Source: JABDPF01 sp036351055 (GTDB taxonomy: Bacteria > Pseudomonadota > Gammaproteobacteria > Xanthomonadales > SZUA-36). From it: a stretch of DNA of 64,000 nt. A program made the translations under genes and the position numbers. The notes under the pieces are model-generated. The model made no database searches. It was not told where the DNA came from and saw nothing but the letters and a program-made list of their open reading frames with translations. Shown in pieces: positions 43,054 through 53,033 of the stretch. Each line of letters starts with the position of its first letter. The stretch's first letter is position 1. Location: positions 1-64,000 of the forward strand of contig JAZBOH010000155.1 in assembly GCA_036351055.1 (NCBI GenBank), written 5' to 3'.

Positions 43054-45741
43054 TCAATGCGCCGTGTCCCAGTCTGCCCCGTAACCCGTGTCCACCACCA
43101 GGGGAACATCCAGTTCGGCCGCGCCTGACATGCGTTGCTCGACTTCTGATTTCAGGTTCCCGATCTCGTCTTTCGCCACTTCGAAAACCAGTTCATCGTG
43201 AACCTGCATGACCAGGCGCGCCCCCGGTTTTTCACTTTGCAGCCACTCGTCGACGCTGATCATGGCCCGCTTGATGATATCGGCCGCGCTACCTTGCATC
43301 GGCGCGTTGATGGCGGCGCGCTCGGCGCCCTGGCGCCGCTGCATGTTCGAGGCCTTGATTTCGGGCAGGTAGAGCCGGCGCCCAAAAAGGGTTTCAACGT
43401 AGCCCCGCTCGCGGGCATTTTCGCGCGTGTACTCCATGAACTGTTGCACGCCGGGGTAACGCTCGAAGTAAGTGTCCATGTACCGCTGGGCTTCCGCACG
43501 GCCGATGCCCAGTTGTTTGGCCAGTCCAAAAGCGGACATGCCGTACATCAGGCCGAAATTGATCGCCTTGGCCGCGCGGCGCTGCTCGTCGTTGACCTCG
43601 CCGTAGGGCACGCTGAACACCTCTCCGGCGGTTGACCTGTGTACGTCGACACCATCGTGGAAAGCCTGTAACAGGCCCTTGTCGCCGGACAGGTGGGCCA
43701 TGATACGTAGTTCGATCTGCGAGTAATCGCAGGCCATGACGAGGTAACCCGGCGGTGCAATGAAGGCTTTGCGAATACGCCGTCCCTGCGGGGTCCGGAT
43801 CGGGATATTCTGCAGGTTCGGGTTCGAAGACGACAGTCGGCCGGTTGCCGCCACGGCCTGGTGATACGAAGTATGGACACGACCAGTTCTCGGGTTGATC
43901 TCCTGGGGCAGTTTGTCGGTATAAGTGGACTTCAGCTTGGACAAGGAGCGGTACTCCAGTATCAGGCCGGGCAGTTCGTAATCGGAGGCCAGTTCCACCA
44001 ATACGTCTTCCGCCGTCGAGGGCTGACCCTTCGGGGTCTTGCGAATGATCGGCAAGCCGAGTTTTTCGAACAGGATCTGCTGCAGTTGCTTGGGTGAGCC
44101 CAGGTTGAAAGGCTGGCCGGCTGCCTCGTGAGCGTCTGCTTCAAGTTGCCGGATCTGCCTGGCCATTTCCCCGCTGTATGCGGTGAGCTGTGCGCCGTCG
44201 ATCAGGACGCCCCTCTGCTCCATGCGCGCCAGCACCGGGACCAGGGGCATCTCGATGTCTTCGAGCACCCTGGCCAGCTTCGGTTCCTGCTGCAGTTCGG
44301 GCCACAGGCGCCGGTGCAGGCGCAGCGTAATGTCAGCGTCCTCAGCCGCGTAATGGCTCGCGGTTGGGATTTCGACCTGGCTGAAACTGATCTGCTTCGC
44401 ACCCTTGCCGCAGATATCCTCGAACTTGGTTGTCTTCACCCCGAGGTACTTCAGCGCCAGGGAGTCCATGTCGTGGCGGCTGCCGGTGCTGTTGAGCACG
44501 TAGGATTCGAGCATGGTGTCGAAGGCCACGCCCCGTACCCTGACTCCGTAGAGGGAGAGTACGTTCATGTCGTACTTGATGTGCTGGCCGACCTTGCGGA
44601 TGCCGGAGTCTTCCAGCACGGGTTTCAAGCGCGCCAGGACCTCGTCCCGGTCGAGTTGGTCCGCAATCCCGGGATAATCGTGGCCAAGCGGGATGTAGCA
44701 GGCCCGGCCGGGCTCGGTGCAGAAACTCAGGCCGACCAGTTCCGTTTGCATGGAGTCGAGGCTGGTTGTCTCGGTATCGAAAGCAACCAGGTCGGCCGCC
44801 TCGAGTTCCGCAAGCAAGGCATCGAGCTGTTCCGGGCGGGTCACGGTGCTGTAATCAGCCAGGGTGTCTTCCGCCGGGCTCCCTTCCGTATCCGCCAGTT
44901 CATTCAGCCAGCTGTTGAATTCGTAACGCCTCAGGGTATTGGCCAGCGCCTGCTGGTCGATGGCTCCCCGTTTCAGATCCTCGGGCCGGTACTCGAGATC
45001 GAGGTCCCGGCGGATCGTTGCCAGCTCACGTGACAATGGCAGCTGCTCCAGGGCGTCGCGCAGGTACTCTCCGATCTTGCCACCGACCTGGTCCGCGTGT
45101 TCAACCACGCCGTCGAGGCTGTCCCAGCTGTTCAGCCACTTGGCCGCGGTCTTGGGGCCACACTTTTCGACGCCCGGAATGTTGTCGGACTTGTCCCCGG
45201 TCAACGCCAGGAAATCGATAAATTGCTCTGGCCTGATGCCGTATTTCTCGATCACCCCGTCCTGGTCCGTGTGGGTGTCGGTCATCGTATTGGTCAGGGT
45301 CGTTTTGTCGCTGACCAGTTGGGCCATGTCCTTGTCGCCAGTGGAAATGACGCAGTCCAGGCCCGCCTCTTCGGCTTCGCGCGCCAGCGTGCCGATCACG
45401 TCGTCGGCTTCCACGCCCTCGACCTGCAGTAACGGCAGGCCCAGCAGGCGGGTAAAGTCGAGAATCGCTTCCACCTGCTTGCGCAATTCACCCGGCATGG
45501 GTGGGCGGTTGGCCTTGTATTGCGGGTAGAGTTCATGCCGGAAAGTCGGACCCTTGGCGTCGAAAACCACGGCGATGTATTCCGGCTGTTCCTCGTTGAG
45601 CAGCCGCTTGAGCATATTGGCCACACCGAGCAGCGCCCCGGTGGGTTCGCCGGCGCTGTTGCTCAGGTTGGGTAGGGCGTGGAAAGCCCGGTAGAGGTAG
45701 GATGATCCGTCGATCAGGTACAGCGTGGGTTTGTTGCTCAT
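43054..45741 (-). CDS. polA: DNA polymerase I
   Basis: An 895-residue repair and Okazaki-fragment polymerase (E. coli: 928). The N-terminal 5'-3' exonuclease (about 1-290) has YRAFHALP and GVEADDVIGTLA. The 3'-5' exonuclease is intact at motif I (Asp322 and Glu324 in FDTETTSLD), so proofreading is expected. The polymerase domain has Asp672 (CDYSQIELR) and Asp849 (VHDELVFEV). It is divergent from the DUF2782 gene, its usual neighbour in gammaproteobacteria. Confidence 0.97.
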   Translation of the reverse strand: MSNKPTLYLIDGSSYLYRAFHALPNLSNSAGEPTGALLGVANMLKRLLNEEQPEYIAVVFDAKGPTFRHELYPQYKANRPPMPGELRKQVEAILDFTRLLGLPLLQVEGVEADDVIGTLAREAEEAGLDCVISTGDKDMAQLVSDKTTLTNTMTDTHTDQDGVIEKYGIRPEQFIDFLALTGDKSDNIPGVEKCGPKTAAKWLNSWDSLDGVVEHADQVGGKIGEYLRDALEQLPLSRELATIRRDLDLEYRPEDLKRGAIDQQALANTLRRYEFNSWLNELADTEGSPAEDTLADYSTVTRPEQLDALLAELEAADLVAFDTETTSLDSMQTELVGLSFCTEPGRACYIPLGHDYPGIADQLDRDEVLARLKPVLEDSGIRKVGQHIKYDMNVLSLYGVRVRGVAFDTMLESYVLNSTGSRHDMDSLALKYLGVKTTKFEDICGKGAKQISFSQVEIPTASHYAAEDADITLRLHRRLWPELQQEPKLARVLEDIEMPLVPVLARMEQRGVLIDGAQLTAYSGEMARQIRQLEADAHEAAGQPFNLGSPKQLQQILFEKLGLPIIRKTPKGQPSTAEDVLVELASDYELPGLILEYRSLSKLKSTYTDKLPQEINPRTGRVHTSYHQAVAATGRLSSSNPNLQNIPIRTPQGRRIRKAFIAPPGYLVMACDYSQIELRIMAHLSGDKGLLQAFHDGVDVHRSTAGEVFSVPYGEVNDEQRRAAKAINFGLMYGMSAFGLAKQLGIGRAEAQRYMDTYFERYPGVQQFMEYTRENARERGYVETLFGRRLYLPEIKASNMQRRQGAERAAINAPMQGSAADIIKRAMISVDEWLQSEKPGARLVMQVHDELVFEVAKDEIGNLKSEVEQRMSGAAELDVPLVVDTGYGADWDTAH

Positions 45742-45858
45742 AAATGACCTGGAATAATTTTCTTGAACGGGTGTCTGATATCATGGGAGCGCGGTGACGG
45801 GCCTTGCCCGCACCACGTTCCGGCTGTCGATAAGTCTAACCCAGAGGGAAACGCGGCG

Positions 45859-46293
45859 ATGAGAAACCTTCGATGTATTCACGCAACCCCGGGCGCAGGG
45901 AAGGCGCTGAATTTTGCCCTGGCCGGACTGCTTGCGGTATTCCTGCCGGGTGCCGTTACCGCCCAGGATGACCTGGCCAGGCCACCGCCGATCCCTGAAG
46001 CGTCCGAGGACTATATTCCGCTCGCCCCGGTTGCCGAAGGCGACCTGCCCATCCCGCCGAAAATCCAGCAAGAACAGGTCGATCCGACGGTCAGGATTAT
46101 CGATGAAGAGGACCGGATGATCGAAGAATACAGTGTCAACGGAAAGGTCTACATGGTGAAGGTCACGCCGAAAAAGGGCCTGCCTTATTACTACATCGAC
46201 ACGGATGGCGACGGCAAACTCGAGCTGGACCCGGACCAGCGGGCGCTGAACCCGGTGCAGCCGGTTTACTGGAAAATCGCCGAGTGGGATTGA
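45859..46293 (+). CDS. DUF2782 family exported protein
   Basis: A 144-residue protein with a signal peptide (about 1-36, ending near TAQ), a Pro-rich linker (PPPIPEASEDYIPLAP) and the DUF2782 core (PTVRIIDEEDRMIEEYSVNGK read in parts; YMVKVTPKKGLPYYYIDTDGDG in parts). The core includes a DTDGDGKLE calcium-loop-like sequence. The ATG at 45859 follows GAGGGAAACGC. DUF2782 genes beside polA are typical. Function unknown. Confidence 0.82.
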   Translation: MRNLRCIHATPGAGKALNFALAGLLAVFLPGAVTAQDDLARPPPIPEASEDYIPLAPVAEGDLPIPPKIQQEQVDPTVRIIDEEDRMIEEYSVNGKVYMVKVTPKKGLPYYYIDTDGDGKLELDPDQRALNPVQPVYWKIAEWD

Positions 46294-46820
46294 GCCTGAC
46301 AAGCATATTTTCGCCGGACTCCGCGGCTCGCCTGGTCAGCCGCGTGGGCCGGTCGGTGGCCTGGCTGACCCTGCTGATGACGCTGATGACCTTCCTGGTC
46401 GTGGTGCTGCGTTACGGTTTCAACGAGGGCTGGATCTGGATGCAGGAGAGCGTGACCTACCTGCACGCCACCGTGTTCATGGCGGCTGCCGCCTGGGCTT
46501 TCCAGACGGGCGACCATGTGCGCGTGGATATCTTCTATCGGGAGGCATCCCCGGCGTACCGACACCGGGTCGATATCGCCGGCACACTGCTGTTCCTGCT
46601 GCCGTTCAGCCTGTTTCTGCTCTACACCGGATGGGATTATGTCGCATCTTCCTGGGCAGTCAGGGAGACATCAGCCGAACCGGGCGGCCTGCCGCTGGTC
46701 TGGCTTTTGAAGACCCTCGTCCTGGTGCTTCCGGTGTTGTTGCTGTTGCAATCCGGGGTGACCGTGGCGCAAAGCCTGGCGGGGCTTCGGGAAATCCGGG
46801 CACGAGCGCATGACGGATAA
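46284..46820 (+). CDS. TRAP transporter small permease (DctQ family), orphan
   Basis: A 178-residue membrane protein with four hydrophobic segments (about 21-43, 55-73, 94-115, 138-158). The DctQ signature is present: WMQESVTYLHATVFM, then GDHVRVDIFY. DctQ proteins work with a large DctM permease and a periplasmic binding protein. Neither follows here: trmH overlaps its end by 11 bases. A GTG start at 46284 overlaps the end of DUF2782. Either the large permease lies elsewhere or it has been lost. Confidence 0.82.
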   Translation: MGLSLTSIFSPDSAARLVSRVGRSVAWLTLLMTLMTFLVVVLRYGFNEGWIWMQESVTYLHATVFMAAAAWAFQTGDHVRVDIFYREASPAYRHRVDIAGTLLFLLPFSLFLLYTGWDYVASSWAVRETSAEPGGLPLVWLLKTLVLVLPVLLLLQSGVTVAQSLAGLREIRARAHDG

Positions 46821-47475
46821 AAGGCGTGCCACCGTGGACGCCGTGCTGGCCCGCCGCCAGCCCGATCTCACCGTGCTGGCCGAGCGCCTGCACAAGCCAC
46901 GCAACTTCTCGGCGATCGTACGCACCTGCGATGCCGTGGGCGTCAACGAGGTGCACGCGGTTCCCGGCGAGGAGGGCTTGGCGATCCACTGGAACACGTC
47001 GCAGGGCGCTGAAAAGTGGATGAACGTGCGCCCTCATGAAGACCTGGCGTCTGCCTGCCGGCACCTGCGCAAACGGGGCTTCCAACTGGTCGCTGCACAC
47101 CTGTCGGACCAGGCCCGCGACTACCGTGAAATCGACTACACCACGCCCACGGCCCTGGTCGTGGGAACCGAGTTGTTTGGCGTCAGCGAAGAGGCACTGG
47201 CCGAGTCGGACTGCCAGGTGATGATTCCGATGAAAGGCATGACCCAATCGCTCAATGTATCCGTGGCTTGCGCCATCGTGTTGTACGAGGCGATGCGCCA
47301 GCGGGATGAGAAAGGCCTTTATGCCGAGAGCCGCCTGGATGGGGAAACCTGCCGTATCCAGCGCTTCGAATGGCTGCACCCGGTTGTGGCCCGGTTTTGC
47401 CGCGAACGAGGTCTGGAGTACCCGGAGATCGACGAGGCCGGTAACGTTACCGGCTCATTCCCCCGCAGCGCGTAA
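46810..47475 (+). CDS. trmH: tRNA (guanosine-18-2'-O)-methyltransferase TrmH
   Basis: A 221-residue SpoU-family (SPOUT) enzyme. N-terminal RPDLTVLAERLHKPRNFSAI-like start (motif LHKPRNFSAIVRTCDAVG), then LVVGTELFGVSEEAL and IPMKGMTQSLNVSVACAIVLYE form the knotted SAM site. The length and the N-terminal helix favour TrmH over TrmL or RlmB. It overlaps the DctQ end and converges on aroE with a 21-base overlap. Confidence 0.92.
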   Translation: MTDKRRATVDAVLARRQPDLTVLAERLHKPRNFSAIVRTCDAVGVNEVHAVPGEEGLAIHWNTSQGAEKWMNVRPHEDLASACRHLRKRGFQLVAAHLSDQARDYREIDYTTPTALVVGTELFGVSEEALAESDCQVMIPMKGMTQSLNVSVACAIVLYEAMRQRDEKGLYAESRLDGETCRIQRFEWLHPVVARFCRERGLEYPEIDEAGNVTGSFPRSA

Positions 47476-48269
47476 GGCCTCCAACACCGTTACCGTATCG
47501 GCTTTTCTGCCTGTCCAGCTGCGAAAGGAGAGCGCGGCCTGCGCAACCAGCATGCCGAGACCGTCCGAGTAAACGATTCCCCGATGCCTGCACTGTTCCC
47601 TGAGCGGCTGCGAAGCGGCCCCGTAGTTCATGTCATAACACAGCCCCCCCGGCGCAAACAGGCTGGCGGGAATGTCCGGCGCTGCTCCGCCGTGGCCCTG
47701 GGAGGTTGCATTGACCAGCAGGTCGAAGGGGCCCGCTTCGCTCATTGCATCCAGGCCGGCGCCGGTGACCGGCCCGAGGTCGGCATGGCGTTTGGCCAGT
47801 AGCTGAGCTCTTTCCACGCTGCGGTTAGCGACCAGGATGCTCTTGGGTTGCCGCTTCAACAAGGCGGCCAGCACGCCGCCAGCAGCACCGCCGGCACCCA
47901 GCAGGCAGACCCGCCGCTCTCGGATTCGAATGCCGTTACCGTTTTCCAGGTCATCGACCAGGCCGCCGCCGTCCGTGTTGTCGGCGTACCATTCCCCGGT
48001 ATCGAACACCAGGGTATTGGCGGCTTCCGCCCGTCTGGCGTTTTCGCTGCCGCGGGTGGCTAGTTTCCAGGCATCGTATTTGAACGGTACCGTGATATTG
48101 CAGCCCCTCGCGCCGCTGTCCGCCAATTCCCGTACCTGGGCGGCAAAATTCTCCCGCGTGGCTTCGATGGCAGTGTATTCAACCGGCAGCGCGAATTGCC
48201 CGGCGAACATCCGGTGAATACGCGGCGAAAGCGATTTCGATACGTACTGACCGAAAACCGCCAGGTGGA

Positions 48270-48291
<22 letters not shown>
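47455..48291 (-). CDS. aroE: Shikimate dehydrogenase
   Basis: A 278-residue NADP-dependent enzyme of aromatic amino acid synthesis. Substrate domain with SKSLSPRIH (18-26) and catalytic Lys71 (NITVPFKYDAW) and Asp107 (NTDGGG); cofactor motif GAGGAAGG (132-139) followed by NRS, the NADP-binding turn. The start overlaps the end of hemB by 22 bases, so both are probably co-transcribed. Confidence 0.96.
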
Positions 48292-49265
<974 letters not shown>

Positions 49266-49296
49266 ATTTTGTATCCTGTGAAAATCTGTGTGAATT

Positions 49297-49914
49297 CTAT
49301 CCTGCTACGGGGAAGTCGTACCATCGGTTCAGCTGCTCGATCAGCCGTTCCATTCCTTCGCGGCTCTTGGCGGAAAACACCTGGGCCGTGCTGCCCGGGG
49401 GCAGCGAATTACGGAGTTTGTGCAGGGCGGCCTGGGCCGGCCCGCGTTTCAATTTGTCGGCCTTGGTCAGCAATACGTGGCAGGGAATCCCGGAGGCGGA
49501 ACACCAGGCCAGCATCTGCTCGTCAAACGGCTTCATCGGGTGACGGGCGTCCATGACCAGCACCACGCCGCGCAGGCACTGGCGGCTGTCGAAATATTGC
49601 TGCATGACCTGCTTCCAGTGGGTCCTGAGCTTTTCCGGCACCTTGGCGTAGCCGTATCCGGGCAGGTCCGCGATGCGCCGTTGCTCGTCGAGGTCGAAGA
49701 TCACGATCTGCTGTGTGCGGCCGGGTGTTTTGCTCGTCCTCGCCAATGCTTTCTGGTCGGTCAGTGTGTTGATGGCGCTGGACTTTCCGGCATTCGAGCG
49801 GCCCGCAAAAGCGACTTCGTAACCGGTGTCCGCGGGCAGTTGTCTCAACTGGTGCGCGCTGACGGCGTAAGTTGCCGAGCGGTAAGGGTTGTGTTTTCTG
49901 CCAGTAGATGTCAT
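49297..49914 (-). CDS. engB: Ribosome biogenesis GTPase EngB/YihA
   Basis: A 205-residue essential GTPase for 50S assembly and division. G1 GRSNAGKSS (38-46), G2 Thr in GRTQQ, G3 DLPGYG and G4 TKADKLKRG are visible. Full length. Located between hemB and the divergent cytochrome c4 gene, an order shared with pseudomonads. Confidence 0.96.
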   Translation of the reverse strand: MTSTGRKHNPYRSATYAVSAHQLRQLPADTGYEVAFAGRSNAGKSSAINTLTDQKALARTSKTPGRTQQIVIFDLDEQRRIADLPGYGYAKVPEKLRTHWKQVMQQYFDSRQCLRGVVLVMDARHPMKPFDEQMLAWCSASGIPCHVLLTKADKLKRGPAQAALHKLRNSLPPGSTAQVFSAKSREGMERLIEQLNRWYDFPVAG

Positions 49915-50016
49915 CTCATTGCCTGTATATGCTGGAACGCGGCCGTCGAAACCGCGATAATACCTCGTTTATTCTAGCTTGATTACCATAACGATCAGTT
50001 TCTGGGAGATTGGAAA

Positions 50017-50643
50017 ATGAGTTTAATGCTCCGGGCCGCCGTCGGTTTACTGTTGCTCGTCAGCCTGCCGCTTTTCGCCAAGGGCGATCCCGTGGCGGGC
50101 CAGGCCAAGTCGGCCATATGTGCTGCCTGTCATGGAATGGATGGAAACAGCACGGTGCCTACCTGGCCCAAGCTGGCTGGCCAGCATGAAAAATACATGG
50201 TGCGACAAGTCACCTTGATCAAGGCTGGCGCCCGCATGGTTCCCGAGATGGCAGGCATCGTTCCGGGTCTCAGCGAGCAGGATATCGAGGATATTTCCGC
50301 CTTTTTCGCATCCCAGGTCAATAACGGCGGCGTGGCTGACGAATCGATGATTGAAGTCGGCGAGCGTATCTACCGTGCCGGAAATGCCGAGTCCGGCGTT
50401 CCTGCCTGCATGGCGTGCCACGGCCCTGCCGGCGAGGGCAATCCCCTGGCCGGCTACCCGGCGCTGGCAGGTCAGCACTCGGTCTACACCAGCAAGGCGC
50501 TGACCCAGTTTCGCGCAGGTGAAAACTGGGGAGAGAAAGATGCACCGAGCCAGGTCATGAACGGATCAGCCGCAGAGCTGACCGACGAAGAAATCGCGGC
50601 CGTTGCGAGCTACATCCAGGGCCTGCACCTGGCCACGGAATGA
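50017..50643 (+). CDS. Cytochrome c4 (di-haem)
   Basis: A 208-residue periplasmic di-haem electron carrier to cytochrome oxidases. The signal peptide (about 1-21) precedes two cytochrome c domains with CAACH (Cys35, Cys38, His39) and CMACH (Cys131, Cys134, His135). Methionines suitable as axial ligands follow each. GGGAGATTGG lies before the ATG. The dsbA-like gene follows after 67 bases. Confidence 0.95.
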   Translation: MSLMLRAAVGLLLLVSLPLFAKGDPVAGQAKSAICAACHGMDGNSTVPTWPKLAGQHEKYMVRQVTLIKAGARMVPEMAGIVPGLSEQDIEDISAFFASQVNNGGVADESMIEVGERIYRAGNAESGVPACMACHGPAGEGNPLAGYPALAGQHSVYTSKALTQFRAGENWGEKDAPSQVMNGSAAELTDEEIAAVASYIQGLHLATE

Positions 50644-50710
50644 ACTGTAGGTTCCAAACAGGGTCACTAAAAAGACCCCATAACGAGACTGGATTACCGG
50701 AGAGTAAATT

Positions 50711-51391
50711 ATGACGGGAAGAAAAATCCTGCTGGCGCCCATGCTGGGCGCGTTCCTGCTGCTGTTTACAGGCGCTGCGCTGGCACAGGGCAAGGGCCTG
50801 GTTCCATACCAGGAAGGGCTGCACTATTTCAAGATTGAACAGGCTTCTGCGCTCAAGGGCGACAAGGTCGAGGTGCTTGAACTGTTCAGTTACCTGTGCA
50901 ACCACTGCAATACGTTTGAGCCCTACGTGAACAGCTGGGTTGAGCGCAAACCGGACTATGTTGATTTCCGCAGGGTGCCGGTCGTGTTCGGGCGCGGTTC
51001 CTGGGAGCTTTACGCACGCGCTTACGCCACCGCGGAAATCATGAACTTGCCGGAAGAGGTACATATGGCGATGATGGACCGCTTGTGGAAAGATCGGAAG
51101 ATCATGCGCAGCCTGGACGAGATCGCCGATTTTTATGTCCAGTTTGGCGCGGACAAAGAAAAATTTCTTTCGACCGCCCAGTCGTTTGCTGTAGACGGTA
51201 AAATTCGCAAGGATCAGCAGTTGGTCCGGGAATACGGAATTACCGGTACGCCATCGATTGTCGTTAACGGCAAGTACCGCGTCACCGGTTCATCGGCGCT
51301 GCCGAGCTTCGACGCCATGCTCGACCTGGTTGATTACCTGGTGGGCATCGAGAAGGCCGCCCTGTTGAGCAACAGTGTCGCAGCCGAGTGA
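50711..51391 (+). CDS. dsbA: DsbA-like thiol:disulfide oxidoreductase with a CNHC site
   Basis: A 226-residue periplasmic oxidoreductase. Signal peptide (about 1-25), then a thioredoxin fold with the active site Cys63-Asn-His-Cys66 in FSYLCNHCNTFEP. The usual DsbA site is CPHC, so Pro is replaced by Asn. The helical insertion and the cis-Pro segment GITGTPSIVVNGKY are normal. It forms a cyt c4-dsbA-EEP hydrolase run known from pseudomonads. Its end overlaps the next gene by 17 bases. Confidence 0.92.
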   Translation: MTGRKILLAPMLGAFLLLFTGAALAQGKGLVPYQEGLHYFKIEQASALKGDKVEVLELFSYLCNHCNTFEPYVNSWVERKPDYVDFRRVPVVFGRGSWELYARAYATAEIMNLPEEVHMAMMDRLWKDRKIMRSLDEIADFYVQFGADKEKFLSTAQSFAVDGKIRKDQQLVREYGITGTPSIVVNGKYRVTGSSALPSFDAMLDLVDYLVGIEKAALLSNSVAAE

Positions 51392-52202
51392 AGTTTCCCA
51401 GCCCCAGAAAATTCGCCTGCTGAGCTTCAACATACAGGCGGGCACTTCGACGGCCCGCTACCATCACTACGTAACGCATAGCTGGCGGCAGGTCCTGCCG
51501 CACAGCCAGCGCGTGGAAAACCTGGATGCGATCGCCGATTTCGCTGCGCCATTCGACATGATCGCCTTGCAGGAAGTGGATTCCGGCAGTCTGCGTTCCG
51601 GTTTCATCAACCAATCCAAGTACCTGGCGACCCACGCCGCCATGCCGTTCTGGTGCCACCAGTCCAACCGCAAGGTCGGCACCGTGGCCTATGCCGGAAA
51701 TGGTTTTCTCAGTCGTTTCGAGCCTGATGCGGTCGAGGAACACCGCCTGCCGGGCGTGATACCCGGGCGCGGGACCCTGCTGGTGCGTTATGGCCAGGGG
51801 CTCGAAGGGCTAGATATTGCGGTCGTTCACCTGGCGCTGGGTAAACGGGCAAGAGCGCAGCAGTTGAAATTCCTTTCACGGAAACTCGACAGCGGGCGCA
51901 ATCTCGTCGTGATGGGCGATTTCAATACGGCGGCCGATTCACCCTCGGTGCGGGATTTTTGCGAAACCATGGCGTTATGCGCACCGACGCACGGCATGGC
52001 CAGTTTTCCCTCATGGCAACCGCAGCGCGCCATCGATCATATCCTGGTCAGTGAATCTTTGAAGGTTGGAACGGCCGAGGTCTTTGACCTTGCCTTCTCG
52101 GACCATTGCCCGGTAGCCGTGGAAATCGAACTTCCCGAGCACTTGCAACTGGCGGAAGCCACCAAGCCGATCGTCACCGTGGAGAGCGGTGGCTGGATCT
52201 AG
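51375..52202 (+). CDS. Endonuclease/exonuclease/phosphatase family hydrolase
   Basis: A 275-residue metal-dependent hydrolase. EEP-fold motifs: LLSFNIQAG near the N-terminus, LQEVD with the metal-binding Glu, VVHLALG, VVMGDFNTAADSPS and the C-terminal FSDHCPVAVEIEL with the catalytic His. It is without a signal peptide. The GTG start at 51375 lies in the dsbA end. The substrate (DNA, phospholipid or phosphoester) cannot be decided. It converges on the TSUP gene with a four-base overlap. Confidence 0.88.
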   Translation: MSQPSEVSQPQKIRLLSFNIQAGTSTARYHHYVTHSWRQVLPHSQRVENLDAIADFAAPFDMIALQEVDSGSLRSGFINQSKYLATHAAMPFWCHQSNRKVGTVAYAGNGFLSRFEPDAVEEHRLPGVIPGRGTLLVRYGQGLEGLDIAVVHLALGKRARAQQLKFLSRKLDSGRNLVVMGDFNTAADSPSVRDFCETMALCAPTHGMASFPSWQPQRAIDHILVSESLKVGTAEVFDLAFSDHCPVAVEIELPEHLQLAEATKPIVTVESGGWI

Positions 52203-52984
52203 AAGCCGGCCAGCATCCTCAGTCCCACCAGAACCAGGAAGCCACCGAAAAAGCGCCGTACGGTCAGGGCGGGCAGACGGTGCACCGTTGCCGCCCCCAG
52301 CGGGGCGGAAAGGGCACTGGCCACCGCGATACCTGCGAAAGCCGGCAGGTGGATATATCCCAGTGCGCCCTGCGGCGTTTCACCGCCCAGGCCGAGCAAC
52401 AGGAAGGAAAAGGTGCCGGCAATCGCGATGGGGTAGCCGCAGGCCGCCGATGTGGCCACGGCGTTCTGTGCGTTCACACCGTGCCATAGTTGCCACGGCC
52501 CCATCAGGGCGCCGCCGCCGATACCAATCAGGCTGGAAACCGATCCGATCACCAGGCCGACCGCGCTGACAGCAGGTTGGCCCGGAAGCGGCTTTTCGCC
52601 CTCGGGTTTGCGGCCCAGCAGGAGTTGCAAGCCGGCCAGCATGGCAAACACACCGACGACCCGCACCAGGGCTTCCGGTTCCAGGCAGTCCGCAACCAAG
52701 GCGCCCAGCACGGCCCCGATCAGCAACCCCGGGGCCAGCGAGCGCACCAGGGGCCACCGGATGGCCTGTTTTCTGTGGTGGGCCGTGATGGAGCTGAGCG
52801 AGGTGATGAGCATGGTTGCCAGCGAAGTGCCGACCGCCATGTGGATGGCCCAGGGCGAGGTAGCCGGGTCCTGGAGAAAAATGAACGTCAGTGCGGGTAC
52901 GACAACAAAACCACCGCCTATGCCGAGGAAACCAGCCAGGTACCCGGCCAGTAATCCAATAGCCAGGAATTCAATCAATAACAT
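52199..52984 (-). CDS. TSUP (TauE/SafE) family membrane permease
   Basis: A 261-residue integral membrane protein with seven to eight hydrophobic segments and the two repeated TSUP motifs, GFLGIGGGFVVVPAL (19-33) and VSSLIGIGGGALMGPW. The family exports or imports sulfite, sulfoacetate and other organosulfonates. No neighbouring sulfur gene indicates which. It is divergent from the transglycosylase, with about 50 bases between the starts. Confidence 0.88.
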   Translation of the reverse strand: MLLIEFLAIGLLAGYLAGFLGIGGGFVVVPALTFIFLQDPATSPWAIHMAVGTSLATMLITSLSSITAHHRKQAIRWPLVRSLAPGLLIGAVLGALVADCLEPEALVRVVGVFAMLAGLQLLLGRKPEGEKPLPGQPAVSAVGLVIGSVSSLIGIGGGALMGPWQLWHGVNAQNAVATSAACGYPIAIAGTFSFLLLGLGGETPQGALGYIHLPAFAGIAVASALSAPLGAATVHRLPALTVRRFFGGFLVLVGLRMLAGF

Positions 52985-53033
52985 ATCTGTCCGGTCGCCC
53001 CTTGCCGATGCCGGGTCATTTTCTTATTCTGTT

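Noticed and set aside
44128..45033. A 301-codon plus-strand frame inside polA
   Set aside because: Antisense shadow of conserved polA exonuclease and linker codons; no family features and no Shine-Dalgarno support.
52452..53033. N-terminal extension of the transglycosylase frame
   Set aside because: It is antisense to the TSUP permease, would place the hydrophobic signal about 200 residues in, and lacks conservation.
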